The notes under the pieces are model-generated. The model searched no databases and had not been told where the DNA came from. It saw nothing but the letters and a program-made list of their open reading frames with translations. The translations under genes and the position numbers were made by a program. This document shows positions 1-10,268 of a DNA stretch of 64,000 nt, piece by piece (positions within the stretch are counted from its first letter, which is position 1; every line of letters begins with the position of its first letter). The DNA comes from Leptospiraceae bacterium (GTDB taxonomy: Bacteria > Spirochaetota > Leptospiria > Leptospirales > Leptospiraceae), in the NCBI GenBank assembly GCA_024233865.1, contig JACKPA010000008.1, positions 206,501 through 270,500 of the forward strand. The letters run 5' to 3'.

Positions 1-1
1 G

Positions 2-655
2 GTTGATAAAACAAAGCTATATCTTTTGGAAGAAGCTGTTCAGCTTGCTAAAGATACATCGTATACACAATTTGATGGTTCGATAGAGCTATCTGTGAAG
101 ATAAATTATAAAAGTATTCAGAATGTCAGAGGTACTGTCTTTTTACCTCATGGTACTGGAAAGCAAGTACGAGTGTTGGTTTTCTGTAAAGCAGAAAAGC
201 AAAGCGAAGCAAAGGATGCTGGTGCTGACTTTGTCGGGGATATGGATATGATAGAAAAAGTCTCCGGCGGTTGGACTGATTTTGATGCCTGCGTTGCTAC
301 GCCAGATATGATGAAAGACGTAGGTAAATTAGGACCGATTCTTGGCCGAAAGGGTTTGATGCCCAAGCCAAAAGCCGGAACTGTGACAACGGACGTTACC
401 AAAGCTGTTAAAGAGCTAAAAAGTGGTAGGATCGAGTATCGTCCTGATAAAAGTGGAGTTGTCCATTTAGGTCTTGGAAAGGTTTCCTTTGAAAAGGAAA
501 AATTGGTAGAGAACATAAAGGCTGTCGTTGCAGCATTGATGAAAGACAAACCTTCGGACGCAAAAGGTGAATACTTAAAGTCAACTAGTGTTAGCGCAAC
601 TATGGGTATGGGCGTAAAAGTAGATATCAAAGAAGTTGTGAATTCTGTGATTTAA
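2..655 (+). CDS. rplA: Ribosomal protein L1, 5' end cut by window
   Basis: L1 binds 23S rRNA at the L1 stalk, helps release tRNA from the E site, and in many bacteria represses its own operon. The frame is open from base 2 and begins VDKTKLYLLEEAVQLAK, which matches the region about 15-18 residues into L1 proteins, so the true start lies before the window. A TTG at 26 is internal and not the start. The family motif GPILGRKGLMPKPKAGTV is present near the middle, and the C-terminal end looks complete. Only 23 bases separate it from rplJ, as expected for the rplKAJL-rpoBC cluster. Confidence 0.97.
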   Translation, partial: VDKTKLYLLEEAVQLAKDTSYTQFDGSIELSVKINYKSIQNVRGTVFLPHGTGKQVRVLVFCKAEKQSEAKDAGADFVGDMDMIEKVSGGWTDFDACVATPDMMKDVGKLGPILGRKGLMPKPKAGTVTTDVTKAVKELKSGRIEYRPDKSGVVHLGLGKVSFEKEKLVENIKAVVAALMKDKPSDAKGEYLKSTSVSATMGMGVKVDIKEVVNSVI

Positions 656-678
656 TTGGTTTTTATAAGAGAGAATAT

Positions 679-1218
679 ATGATAAAGACGCAAAAGGTAG
701 ATGTTGTTACGCAATTAAGGGAAAAGTTGGAAGTTAACCCGAATTTTATAGTCACTTCTTTTGAGGGGTTAACCGTTAAAAGTATGGAAGACTTAAGGAA
801 GTTGCTAAAAAAGGCAACAGGCTCCGAGTTAAAGGTTATAAAGAATAATCTTTTTCTAAGGGCGCTTAAAGAATCCCAAAAACATCCGGACAAAAGTATA
901 AACTTTGGAAATGATTACCATGGGGCAATGGCGGCAGTTTTTTCTGATGAAAACCTACCATCGGTTGCAAAAGTATGTAAAGAGTTTAAAAAAACCAATG
1001 ATAAGTTTGAATTGAAGTTTGGTTATTTGGACGGAGAAGTATTGGATTCCAAAGGTGTGGAAGCCATTGCCGGTCTTCCATCAAAAGAAGAACTTCTTGC
1101 TCAAATTGCTCGTTCTATCAATTCTCCAGCCCAATCAGTGGCATCAGCCGTCAATCAGGTGATGGCAAGCTTGGCTAGAGCTATACAAGCAGTAGCCGAG
1201 AAAAAAAATAATGGTTAG
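679..1218 (+). CDS. rplJ: Ribosomal protein L10
   Basis: L10 forms the base of the ribosomal stalk and carries L7/L12 dimers on its C-terminal helix. The 179-residue length is normal for the family. The N-terminal segment (VTSFEGLTVKSMEDLRKLLK, then an SELKVIKNNL stretch) is the typical rRNA-binding part, and the C-terminal alanine-rich helix (residues about 140-175) is the L7/L12-binding helix. The ATG follows a purine-rich AAGAGAGAAT stretch. It lies between rplA and rplL; L10 with L7/L12 commonly autoregulates this operon, but no leader for that can be judged here. Confidence 0.97.
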   Translation: MIKTQKVDVVTQLREKLEVNPNFIVTSFEGLTVKSMEDLRKLLKKATGSELKVIKNNLFLRALKESQKHPDKSINFGNDYHGAMAAVFSDENLPSVAKVCKEFKKTNDKFELKFGYLDGEVLDSKGVEAIAGLPSKEELLAQIARSINSPAQSVASAVNQVMASLARAIQAVAEKKNNG

Positions 1219-1303
1219 TTCTACTTAATTTAATTTATACAATTTAGAAAGTAGATTATTAAATAAATAATAATATGCATAACGTATTTCTTGAGGAGTA
1301 AAA

Positions 1304-1681
1304 ATGTCAGTTCAAACCTTGTTAGACGAAATAGGAAGTCTTACTCTTGTTCAGGCTGCAGAGTTAGTAAAAGCTATGGAGGAAAAGTTTGGTATTTCAG
1401 CAGCAGCCCCTGTGGCTGTAGCCGTTGGTGGTGCTCCTGCTGGTGCGCAAGATTCTGCTGCTGAAGAGCCTGCAGAAGTTAGCGTTATACTAAAGAGCTT
1501 TGGCGAGAAAAAAATAGATGTTATTAAAGCTGTTAGAGAGATAACCGGTTTAGGTTTAAAAGAAGCCAAAGATCTCGTTGAAGCTGGAAACAAACCTGTA
1601 AAAGAAAGCATCTCTAAAGAAGAAGCAGACGGAATTAAGAAAAAATTAGAAGCAGCAGGTGCTTCGGTAGAAATAAAGTAA
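1304..1681 (+). CDS. rplL: Ribosomal protein L7/L12
   Basis: L7/L12 is the multicopy stalk protein that recruits translation factors. At 125 residues it has the usual size. The N-terminal dimerisation domain is followed by an alanine/glycine-rich hinge (about residues 35-52) and the conserved C-terminal domain with EKKIDVIKAVREITGLGLKEAKDLVE. The start is supported by GAGGAG six bases before the ATG. An 85-base gap separates it from rplJ, and a strong hairpin follows before rpoB. Confidence 0.97.
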   Translation: MSVQTLLDEIGSLTLVQAAELVKAMEEKFGISAAAPVAVAVGGAPAGAQDSAAEEPAEVSVILKSFGEKKIDVIKAVREITGLGLKEAKDLVEAGNKPVKESISKEEADGIKKKLEAAGASVEIK

Positions 1682-1713
1682 TTAATTCTCGAACAAGTTT
1701 ATTAGTACCCCCC

Positions 1714-1745
1714 GTTACCCACAGTTATAGCTGTGGGTAACTTCT
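1714..1745 (+). terminator. Hairpin attenuator between rplL and rpoB
   Basis: A perfect 11-bp stem (GTTACCCACAG at 1714-1724 with CTGTGGGTAAC at 1731-1741) closes a 6-base loop and is followed by a T-rich stretch rather than a clean T-run. In E. coli a partial terminator in the same place lowers rpoBC transcription relative to rplJL. By position this hairpin probably does the same; that role is inferred. Confidence 0.75.
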
Positions 1746-1791
1746 GTTTCATTTTCTGTTTCTTTATAGGTGAGGAGCTTATCGTTTATAT

Positions 1792-4700
1792 ATGCAAGAG
1801 CGTCAAAAAAAAAGTAGAGTAAACTTTGGTAAAATTACTAATCTTGACCATCTCCCGAATTTAATCCAAATTCAGCAAAAATCTTTTGATTGGTTTTTGC
1901 AACCTGAACTTGATCCTTTTAAGCGAAACAATCAGGGTTTGGAATCCGTTTTTCAGGAAACATTTCCTATTGAAAGCCCTAATGGTGATGTTATTTTAGA
2001 ATACAGCCATTATATTTTGGGGGAAAAGAGGAAAGATGTCCAAGAGTGCAAGGATACTGATTCTAGCTATGCCCTTCCTTTAAAAGCTGTTCTTAGGCTC
2101 ATTATCAGGGATACGGGTGAAATCAGAGAGCAAGTTGTGTATATGGGTGATATGCCCGTTATGACTGAGCAAGGAACTTTTGTTATCAATGGTGCCGAAA
2201 GGGTTGTTGTAAGCCAATTGCACAGATCTCCGGGTATCTTCTTTTCTTATGATATGATGCGAGGGGTTTATTCCGCTAGGGTAATTCCTTATAGAGGTTC
2301 TTGGCTGGAATTTGAGATGGATAACAAAGGAATTCTGGTTGCCAAAATCGACCGAAAAAAGAAATTTCCAGCTACTTTATTGCTAAAATCCCTAGGTGTG
2401 GAAACGAACGAGGACGTTTTACGCTTGTTTTATACTTCTGCACCAGCTAAAGTTTATGGTGCATCCCCTAAGGAACAGAAAAAGATAATTGGTAGAAGAA
2501 CAATTCAGGATATTATCAACCAAGAAACCGGAGAAGTTTTGTTAGAAGCCGGTTCAAAAATCAATGAAGACAACATTGACATTTTAAAAGAAATGAAAGT
2601 GGAAGATGTTGAATTGATTAATTTTCCAGGAAAAGACAATCCGATAGTTATCAATTGTATGGAAAAAGACGGAGTTAATGATAGCGAAGAAGCTATTATA
2701 AAATTTCATCAAATTATGCGTCCGGGTGAACCTTCTTCCATTGAAAACGCAGAAAACGAGTTAAGAAGGCTATTTTTCTCACCTAAAACTTTTGATTTGG
2801 GTAAGGTTGGTCGTTACAAGATTAACAATAAATTTGAATTTAATAATCCGGGTGATTTTAAAGATTGTGATGACAGGACACTTAGGAAAGAAGATATAAT
2901 TGAAACCGTTCGCTACCTTGTGATGTTGATGTCAGAGGTAGAAAATTACTACCATGACGACATTGATCACCTTGGCAACAGAAGGATTCGATCCGTTGGT
3001 GAATTGTTAAGCAATCAAATCAAGCTTGGTTTTTCTAGAGTAGAGAGAGTTGTTAAAGAGAGAATGACCGTTCAAGAGGTCGAGTCTCAAACTCCGCAGC
3101 TACTCATTTCCATTAAACCAATTACAGCAGTTATCAATGAGTTTTTTGGATCATCTCAGTTATCACAGTTTATGGATCAAACCAATCCTCTTGCTGAGTT
3201 GACACACAAAAGAAGGTTAAATGCACTTGGTCCTGGTGGGTTATCCAGGGATAGAGCCGGTTTTGAGGTTCGGGACGTTCACTATAGCCACTATGGTCGT
3301 ATGTGTCCTATCGAAACACCGGAAGGACCGAATATTGGTTTGATTTTGTCTATGTCTTCTTTTGCGCGAGTGAATGAATATGGGTTTTTGGAAACACCTT
3401 ATAAAGTGGTCAAAAGCGGAAAGGTTTTACCCCAAATAGAGTACCTAACCGCAGATAAAGAAGAATACTATTATATAGCACAAGCTTCTGCTCCTGTAGA
3501 TGAAAAGGGTGCTTTTAAGAATAAGTTAATTTCCACAAGGCATAGATCGGATTTCCCTTTTAGAAATCCGAATGAAATTCAATACATGGATTTGGCTCCT
3601 ATGCAGGTTGTTTCCATTTCAACTGCTTTGATTCCTTTTTTGGAGCATGATGATGCCAACAGAGCTTTGATGGGTTCTAACATGCAGAGACAAGCTGTTC
3701 CTTTGATGGTCGAAGAGTGTCCCTTAGTGGGAACTGGTGTTGAAGGGAGAGCTGCTTACGATTCCAGAGTCTGTAAAATTGCCAAAAAAAATGGTGTTGT
3801 TACCAAAGTAGATGCCAAAGGTGTCACTATTATAGAAGAAGGTAACGAAGAGCCAACCTATATTTCTTTTATTAAATTTAAAAAAACGAACCAAGGTACT
3901 TGCTTTACCCAAAAACCATCCGTAAAAGTTCTTATCTCCAACAAGGACGGTGTAATCGAAAAAATTACAACGGATAAAATTTTCTTAAAAACTGAGTTTG
4001 AGGATGATGATGAGAACATTACCTGGCAAACCGTTGAATACAGTTTATTAGAACCGGATAGGGAATATGTTCCTCTCGTAAAACAAGGAGACTCTATTTC
4101 TGCCGGACAGACAATTGCGGGTCAAAAGATTTATGGTGAAAACGTTGATGGTAACGGTAATATTCTCCAAAAAGGGACAATTTTGGCTGATGGTCCTGCG
4201 GTTGATGATGGTTACTTAGCTCTTGGAAAAAATATTCTTGTTGCCTTTATGCCATGGGAAGGATACAACTTTGAAGATGCCATTGTTATCAGTGAAAAGG
4301 TCGTAAAACAAGATATTTTCACTTCTATTCATATCGAAGAGTTTGAAATCCAAGCTCGTGAAACCAAATTGGGACAAGAGCAAATCACAAGGGATATTCC
4401 CAATCTTTCGGATAAAGCTTTCCGCGATTTGGATGAAAATGGTATCATTAGGATCGGAGCTGAGGTAAAATCGGGTGACATTCTTGTTGGTATGGTGACA
4501 CCAAAGGGAGAAACCGACCTTACTCCGGAATATAAGTTGCTTCATTCCATATTCGGAGAAAAGGCAAAAGAAGTTCGAGATTCTTCTTTGCGAGTTCCGA
4601 ATGGTTTTGAAGGAACCGTAATTGATATTAGAGGTTTTTCGCGAGAGAAAGGAGACGATCTTCCTGCCGGTGTGGAAGAATTGGTGAAGGTCTATGTTGC

Positions 4701-5508
4701 AAGAAAACGAAAGTTGCTTGTAGGAGACAAAATGGCTGGAAGACATGGAAACAAAGGGGTTGTATCTCGTATTGTTCCCGAAGAAGATATGCCTTATATC
4801 AAGTCCGATGATCCTAATCTCAATGGTAGAATCCTGGATGTGGTTTTGAATCCTCTGGGAGTTCCTTCTCGTATGAATCTTGGACAGATTTTTGAAACTC
4901 AACTTGGTTTTGCAGCTCATGAACTTGGATTGCATTTTGAAACTCCCGTTTTTGATGGAGCGAAAGAAAGTGATATTGAAGATTATTTCAGAAAAGCTAA
5001 TTTACCTGAAAGTTCCAAGTTTAATTTGGTTGACGGAAGAACCGGGAATCCTTTTTTGAACCCCGTTTTTTGTGGTTATATATACATATTAAAACTTGCT
5101 CACTTGGTAGATGACAAAATTCACGCCAGGTCAACCGGACCTTACTCTCTTGTCACCCAACAACCTCTTGGCGGTAAAGCTCAGTTCGGAGGGCAAAGGT
5201 TGGGAGAGATGGAAGTCTGGGCTTTGGAGGCTTATGGTGCAAGTCATACGCTTCAAGAATTGTTGACCATCAAGTCTGATGATATGTTGGGTCGAGCAAG
5301 GATATATGAAGCTATTGTGAAAGGTATCCATTCTATAAAACCGGGTATACCTGAGTCTTTTAACGTACTCGTTCAGGAACTCAGAGGTCTTGCATTGGAT
5401 ATTGTTATTACGGATTCGGAAGGTGCCATTGTTGACATTTCTGATTTTGAAGATGAATATTCCAGAAGCAAAAAGAAAATAAAAATTGAGTCGATAGAGA
5501 ATATATAA
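1792..5508 (+). CDS. rpoB: RNA polymerase beta subunit
   Basis: Catalytic beta subunit of RNA polymerase, 1238 residues. Clear family blocks are present: NFGKITNL at the N-terminus, GTFVINGAERVVVSQLHRSPG, the rifampicin-cluster segment FFGSSQLSQFMDQTNP, RDVHYSHYGRMCPIETPEGP, the GDKMAGRHGNKGVVS block and the C-terminal GGKAQFGGQRLGEMEVWALE. The ATG is 14 bases after GAGGAG (1772-1777), a long spacing, but no closer in-frame start exists. The residue at E. coli position 531 is Asn (Asn477 here, codon 3220-3222) instead of Ser. It ends 3 bases before rpoC. Confidence 0.98.
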   Translation: MQERQKKSRVNFGKITNLDHLPNLIQIQQKSFDWFLQPELDPFKRNNQGLESVFQETFPIESPNGDVILEYSHYILGEKRKDVQECKDTDSSYALPLKAVLRLIIRDTGEIREQVVYMGDMPVMTEQGTFVINGAERVVVSQLHRSPGIFFSYDMMRGVYSARVIPYRGSWLEFEMDNKGILVAKIDRKKKFPATLLLKSLGVETNEDVLRLFYTSAPAKVYGASPKEQKKIIGRRTIQDIINQETGEVLLEAGSKINEDNIDILKEMKVEDVELINFPGKDNPIVINCMEKDGVNDSEEAIIKFHQIMRPGEPSSIENAENELRRLFFSPKTFDLGKVGRYKINNKFEFNNPGDFKDCDDRTLRKEDIIETVRYLVMLMSEVENYYHDDIDHLGNRRIRSVGELLSNQIKLGFSRVERVVKERMTVQEVESQTPQLLISIKPITAVINEFFGSSQLSQFMDQTNPLAELTHKRRLNALGPGGLSRDRAGFEVRDVHYSHYGRMCPIETPEGPNIGLILSMSSFARVNEYGFLETPYKVVKSGKVLPQIEYLTADKEEYYYIAQASAPVDEKGAFKNKLISTRHRSDFPFRNPNEIQYMDLAPMQVVSISTALIPFLEHDDANRALMGSNMQRQAVPLMVEECPLVGTGVEGRAAYDSRVCKIAKKNGVVTKVDAKGVTIIEEGNEEPTYISFIKFKKTNQGTCFTQKPSVKVLISNKDGVIEKITTDKIFLKTEFEDDDENITWQTVEYSLLEPDREYVPLVKQGDSISAGQTIAGQKIYGENVDGNGNILQKGTILADGPAVDDGYLALGKNILVAFMPWEGYNFEDAIVISEKVVKQDIFTSIHIEEFEIQARETKLGQEQITRDIPNLSDKAFRDLDENGIIRIGAEVKSGDILVGMVTPKGETDLTPEYKLLHSIFGEKAKEVRDSSLRVPNGFEGTVIDIRGFSREKGDDLPAGVEELVKVYVARKRKLLVGDKMAGRHGNKGVVSRIVPEEDMPYIKSDDPNLNGRILDVVLNPLGVPSRMNLGQIFETQLGFAAHELGLHFETPVFDGAKESDIEDYFRKANLPESSKFNLVDGRTGNPFLNPVFCGYIYILKLAHLVDDKIHARSTGPYSLVTQQPLGGKAQFGGQRLGEMEVWALEAYGASHTLQELLTIKSDDMLGRARIYEAIVKGIHSIKPGIPESFNVLVQELRGLALDIVITDSEGAIVDISDFEDEYSRSKKKIKIESIENI

Positions 5509-5511
5509 GTT

Positions 5512-8500
5512 ATGAGAAACTACAATACGTTTGAATCTATTACAATTAAATTGGCATCTCCTGAAAGGATCAAAGAATGGTCTTACGGAGAGGTTAAAAA
5601 ACCGGAAACAATAAATTATCGTACATTGAAACCGGAAAGAGACGGTCTTTTTTGTGAAAAGATATTCGGAACTACAAAAGACTGGGAATGTTATTGCGGT
5701 AAATTCAAGTCGATTCGTTATAAGGGAGTTATATGCGATAAATGCGGTGTGGAAGTGACTCATTCCAAAGTTCGTAGAGAGCGAATGGGTCATATTGAAC
5801 TTGCAGCACCTGTTTCGCATATTTGGTTTTATCGATCTGTTCCTTCTCGAATGGGACTTTTACTCGATATGACCATGAACGCCTTGAAATCTATTTTGTA
5901 TTTTGAAAAATATGTTATTATCGATCCCGGTGATTCCGGTCGTTTGAAGAGTGAGTTGTTAGATGAGGATGAATATCATTCTTATCTAGATGAGTATGGT
6001 GATAAGTTTCTTGCCGGTATTGGAGCTGATGCCATCAAAGAATTGCTCGCTCGTGTAGATGTGGATAGCGAAGCAAGAGCAATAAGACAAAAAATCTATG
6101 ATAAAAATAAAACAATTGATAGAAGGCTTTTAAAAAGACTCGAAGTATTGGAAGCCTTTAGGGATTCGGGTAATCGACCGGAGTGGATGATTTTGGACGT
6201 TGTTCCTGTTATTCCTCCGGAGCTAAGACCAATGGTTCAGTTAGACGGGGGAAGATTTGCTACTTCTGACTTGAATGATCTGTATAGAAGGGTTATTAAC
6301 CGTAATAACCGTTTAAAGAGACTACTCGCTCTAAAAGCACCTGAAATTATTGTTCGAAACGAAAAGAGGATGTTGCAAGAAGCCGTTGATGCCCTTTTTG
6401 ACAATTCTCGAAGAAAAAGAACCGTAAAAGGAAAAGGAAATCGCCCATTAAAATCAATTTCGGACATGCTAAAAGGGAAGCAAGGGCGTTTCCGCCAAAA
6501 CCTTTTAGGAAAGAGGGTGGATTATTCCGGTCGTTCTGTGATCGTAGTAGGTCCTGAACTAAAGTTTCACCAGATGGGTCTTCCCAAAAAGATGGCTTTG
6601 GAGCTGTTCAAACCTTTTATTATGAAGCGACTTGTTGACATGGAAATGGCTCCTAACATCAAGTCTGCCAAAAAGAAGGTCGAGTCTGAGGATAAAGACG
6701 TTTTTGACGTATTGGAAACGGTAGTAAGGGAACATCCTGTTTTGTTAAACCGTGCTCCTACTCTTCATAGACTTGGTATTCAAGCGTTTATACCTATTCT
6801 TGTCGATGGAAAAGCAATCAAGTTACACCCTTTGGTCTGCCACGCTTTTAATGCGGACTTTGACGGAGACCAGATGGCGATTCACGTTCCTTTGGCTCCC
6901 AAAGCACAATTGGAAGCTTGGATGCTTATGCTTTCACCTCATAACATCTTAAATCCGGCAAACGGTCATCCTATCTGCGGTCCGACTCAAGACATCGTTT
7001 TGGGAATCTACTATCTAACCAGTGAGATCAAAGAGGGTAAAGGCGAGGGTAAGTTTTTTACTGGTGTAGATGAAATCTTGTATGCTCTTGACGGCGGCTG
7101 GCTGGATGTTCGAGCTAAAATTAGCGTTTTGTACCAAGGCAAAATAATTGAAACCACTCCCGGTCGTATGCTTTTTAATGAGGCTCTGCCTAAAGGATAC
7201 AGTTACATCAACAAAGCTTTGGGCGATAAAGAAACCAACAGAATTATTTCGGATGTTTATGACAAGCTCGGTCCCGAAGAAACGGTGACCATGTTGGATC
7301 GGATCAAAAAGTTGGGTTACGAGTTTGCTACCAAATCCTCACCAACCGTTTCGATTAAAGATATTATAGTTTCTCCAGAGAAAACGAATCTTATTGGTGA
7401 AGCAAGCAAAGAAGTAGAAAAAGCTGATGGTGAATATCGAAAAGGTATTATCACCAACGAAGAGCGTAAAAAGAAAGTGATTGAAATTTGGACTAAAACA
7501 AACGATAAAATTACGGAAACCATGTTTGATGCTTTGAAAAGCACCAAAGACCGAGACGGACATGAAGGCTTTAATCCTATTTATATGATGGCTACATCCG
7601 GAGCTAGAGGTTCTAAACAGCAGATTAGGCAGCTTGCCGGAATGCGTGGTCTTATGGCAAAACCATCGGGTGAGATCATTGAGCTTGCCATTCGTTCTAA
7701 CTTCCGTGAAGGTCTTGGTATTTTGGAATTTTTTATTTCTACCCACGGAGCAAGAAAAGGTCTTTCGGACACTGCTCTTAAAACGGCTGACGCGGGTTAC
7801 CTCACAAGGAGACTTGTAGATATCTCCCAAGATGTTATCGTAACAGAACCGGATTGCCAGGTTCATGTAAATCCAATATTACATGAGCATGGAGAAGGAG
7901 AGTCGCTAAAAGCTACCAAGGCAGGAAGGGTTACTAAACTACTTGAAAATGGGATCGAAGTAACTGCTGACGATGGAACGGTAGAAACCTACTCCCTTGA
8001 TGGAAAAATTCCTGATGTAAATGAAGGTGATGAAGTTGCCGAAGGAAAGAAAATTACCAAACCAATGGTAATAGTTGGAAATGTATCCGAGCCCGATCCA
8101 CCACACATTACACTAAGCATCGTAAAAGAAGGTGAAAACGTAATCGTTTCCCTCGCTGACAGGGTGTTTGGTAGGTATCTCGCAGAAGACATCATCGACC
8201 CTGTTACGGAAAAACTCGTTTATCCCAAAAATACATTAATCACAAAGTCCGTAGGACATAAGATCGAAAATCTCGGATATACAAAGGTCGATGTAAGGTC
8301 ACCACTTACTTGTGAATCCCGTCATGGGATCTGTATCAAGTGTTACGGAATGGACATGGCAAGATTAGTGCCGGTAGAAATCGGTGAAGCTGTCGGAACG
8401 ATTGCTGCTCAGTCTATCGGACAACCCGGAACCCAGTTGACCATGCGTACTTTCCACATCGGTGGTGCTGCTTCTGCCAAGGTCAAAGAAAAAGAACATA

Positions 8501-10182
8501 AAGCACCATTTCGTGCTTATGTAAAATCGATCAATGGAAGATTGATAGAAAATGCTGCCGGGCAAACCGTATTTAGCAGAAGGGGTTCTCTCGTAATACA
8601 ACAATTGATACAAGACTTTGGAATAGATGACCTTTCTAACATAACGGTTGAAAATGGTCAAAATGTTGATAAAGGTGAGGCTTTTGCCGTAAACCTAAAA
8701 GGTGAAAGAGTCACCGCAGAACTAAACGGAATATTAGAGACACACGGAGACCGAATCCGAATCCTTGGTGACGATGTTGTCATTCCCATAAAAATCGGAA
8801 CCATACTCAATAAGATTAAAGATACCGGTAAAATTATTGCACAGGGTGACGTTCTACCTCAAGGATTTGCTTTGGCTGAATTTGACCCTTTTAACGACTT
8901 AGGTATATCAGAGCTGGAAGGCGAAGTTCACTGGGAAGAATTGGAAGTTGGTAAAAACGTAAGAAGGGACGAAGACCAAAAAACGAGTAATGTTATTTTT
9001 AAAGTTATTGAGCAAAAAAGAGAAAAATTGAATCCAAGGATGACCGTTTCCAATGGAAACGAATTGGAAGAGTATTCTGTTCCTGTTGATGCTCTTATAA
9101 CCCTGCAATCAGGTAATAAAGTGAAAAAAGGTGATATTCTCTTTAAAATACCTTTGGTTGCGGAAAAGAACAGGGACATCACCGGTGGTTTGCCTCGTGT
9201 TGACGAGTTGTTTGAAGCGCGAAGACCAAAAGATGCGTGTACTTTAGCTGAAACAAGCGGAAGAATCCGGGACAGGGGAGAAATTGTCAAAGAAAAAAGG
9301 GTATTTTACATCATTCCCGATAACAATCCCGACTCTGAAGTGAAAGTTCAAATTCCAATTGGTAAGCAACTTCGTGTCCAAGACGGTGACTATGTGAAAC
9401 AAGGGGATCAGCTAGATGATGGAAATTTTGATCCACATGATATTTTAAAAATCAAGGGTGTTGATGCTCTACATGCATATTTAGTGAAAGAAGTGCAGGA
9501 AGTCTATCGCTTGCAAGGGGTTCATATCAATGACAAACACATTGAAGTTGTGGTTCGTCAGATGCTTAGAAAAGTGATTATCGCTGACAGTGGAGACACA
9601 TCCTTTGTTTCTCAACAGCAAGTAGACAACTTTTTGTTTAGAGAAGAGAATAGACGTGTTATCCAAGAGGGTGGAAGTCCGGCTCAATCCATACCCGTCC
9701 TTCTTGGTCTGACAAAAGCGTCTTTGAATACGGAATCTTTCTTTTCCGCAGCTTCGTTCCAAGAGACTACAAAAGTGCTCACTGATGCTGCGATCAAAGG
9801 AAAAACAGATCATCTTTTGGGATTAAAAGAAAACGTAATTATCGGACACATGATTCCAGCCGGAACCGGAATGAGAAAGTATCAGACCATAGATGTGTAT
9901 AAAGAAGAATACGGAGATATTGACAAGTATAGAAGAGAACCGGAAGAAGATGATGAAATCAAGATTTTATCACCAATTGCTGAAGCTTCTGAAAAAAGCG
10001 TTTTGGCAATCCAGTCTTCTGATTTGCTAGGAATGAGTCATAAAGACGAAGATGAGGATGATGATTATGAAGAAGATGATGAATTGGAAGAGGATGATGA
10101 TTTAGAAGAAGATGACGACGATTTAGAAGATGACGATGATGATGGTTTTGATGATGAGGATGATGAGGATGATGAGGAATAA
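5512..10182 (+). CDS. rpoC: RNA polymerase beta' subunit with acidic C-terminal tail
   Basis: Beta' subunit of RNA polymerase, 1556 residues, longer than the 1407 of E. coli. The N-terminal zinc-binding cysteines (CYCGKFKSIRYKGVICDKCG), the active-site motif NADFDGDQMAIH and the second cysteine set (CESRHGICIKCYG) are present. The trigger-loop region LTMRTFHIGGAAS is followed by a long insertion, as in many Gram-negative beta' subunits. The last roughly 46 residues are almost entirely Asp and Glu, encoded by a GAT/GAA-rich tract at 10048-10179. That tail is not part of the usual beta' core. Translation is probably coupled to rpoB because the gap is 3 bases. Confidence 0.98.
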   Translation: MRNYNTFESITIKLASPERIKEWSYGEVKKPETINYRTLKPERDGLFCEKIFGTTKDWECYCGKFKSIRYKGVICDKCGVEVTHSKVRRERMGHIELAAPVSHIWFYRSVPSRMGLLLDMTMNALKSILYFEKYVIIDPGDSGRLKSELLDEDEYHSYLDEYGDKFLAGIGADAIKELLARVDVDSEARAIRQKIYDKNKTIDRRLLKRLEVLEAFRDSGNRPEWMILDVVPVIPPELRPMVQLDGGRFATSDLNDLYRRVINRNNRLKRLLALKAPEIIVRNEKRMLQEAVDALFDNSRRKRTVKGKGNRPLKSISDMLKGKQGRFRQNLLGKRVDYSGRSVIVVGPELKFHQMGLPKKMALELFKPFIMKRLVDMEMAPNIKSAKKKVESEDKDVFDVLETVVREHPVLLNRAPTLHRLGIQAFIPILVDGKAIKLHPLVCHAFNADFDGDQMAIHVPLAPKAQLEAWMLMLSPHNILNPANGHPICGPTQDIVLGIYYLTSEIKEGKGEGKFFTGVDEILYALDGGWLDVRAKISVLYQGKIIETTPGRMLFNEALPKGYSYINKALGDKETNRIISDVYDKLGPEETVTMLDRIKKLGYEFATKSSPTVSIKDIIVSPEKTNLIGEASKEVEKADGEYRKGIITNEERKKKVIEIWTKTNDKITETMFDALKSTKDRDGHEGFNPIYMMATSGARGSKQQIRQLAGMRGLMAKPSGEIIELAIRSNFREGLGILEFFISTHGARKGLSDTALKTADAGYLTRRLVDISQDVIVTEPDCQVHVNPILHEHGEGESLKATKAGRVTKLLENGIEVTADDGTVETYSLDGKIPDVNEGDEVAEGKKITKPMVIVGNVSEPDPPHITLSIVKEGENVIVSLADRVFGRYLAEDIIDPVTEKLVYPKNTLITKSVGHKIENLGYTKVDVRSPLTCESRHGICIKCYGMDMARLVPVEIGEAVGTIAAQSIGQPGTQLTMRTFHIGGAASAKVKEKEHKAPFRAYVKSINGRLIENAAGQTVFSRRGSLVIQQLIQDFGIDDLSNITVENGQNVDKGEAFAVNLKGERVTAELNGILETHGDRIRILGDDVVIPIKIGTILNKIKDTGKIIAQGDVLPQGFALAEFDPFNDLGISELEGEVHWEELEVGKNVRRDEDQKTSNVIFKVIEQKREKLNPRMTVSNGNELEEYSVPVDALITLQSGNKVKKGDILFKIPLVAEKNRDITGGLPRVDELFEARRPKDACTLAETSGRIRDRGEIVKEKRVFYIIPDNNPDSEVKVQIPIGKQLRVQDGDYVKQGDQLDDGNFDPHDILKIKGVDALHAYLVKEVQEVYRLQGVHINDKHIEVVVRQMLRKVIIADSGDTSFVSQQQVDNFLFREENRRVIQEGGSPAQSIPVLLGLTKASLNTESFFSAASFQETTKVLTDAAIKGKTDHLLGLKENVIIGHMIPAGTGMRKYQTIDVYKEEYGDIDKYRREPEEDDEIKILSPIAEASEKSVLAIQSSDLLGMSHKDEDEDDDYEEDDELEEDDDLEEDDDDLEDDDDDGFDDEDDEDDEE

Positions 10183-10268
10183 GTAACGGGTAATAAGGAA
10201 TGAGGGATTAGCATTTGCTAATCAATAAAAACTAATGATATTATTAAATTACAAAGGAAAGGAAATGA

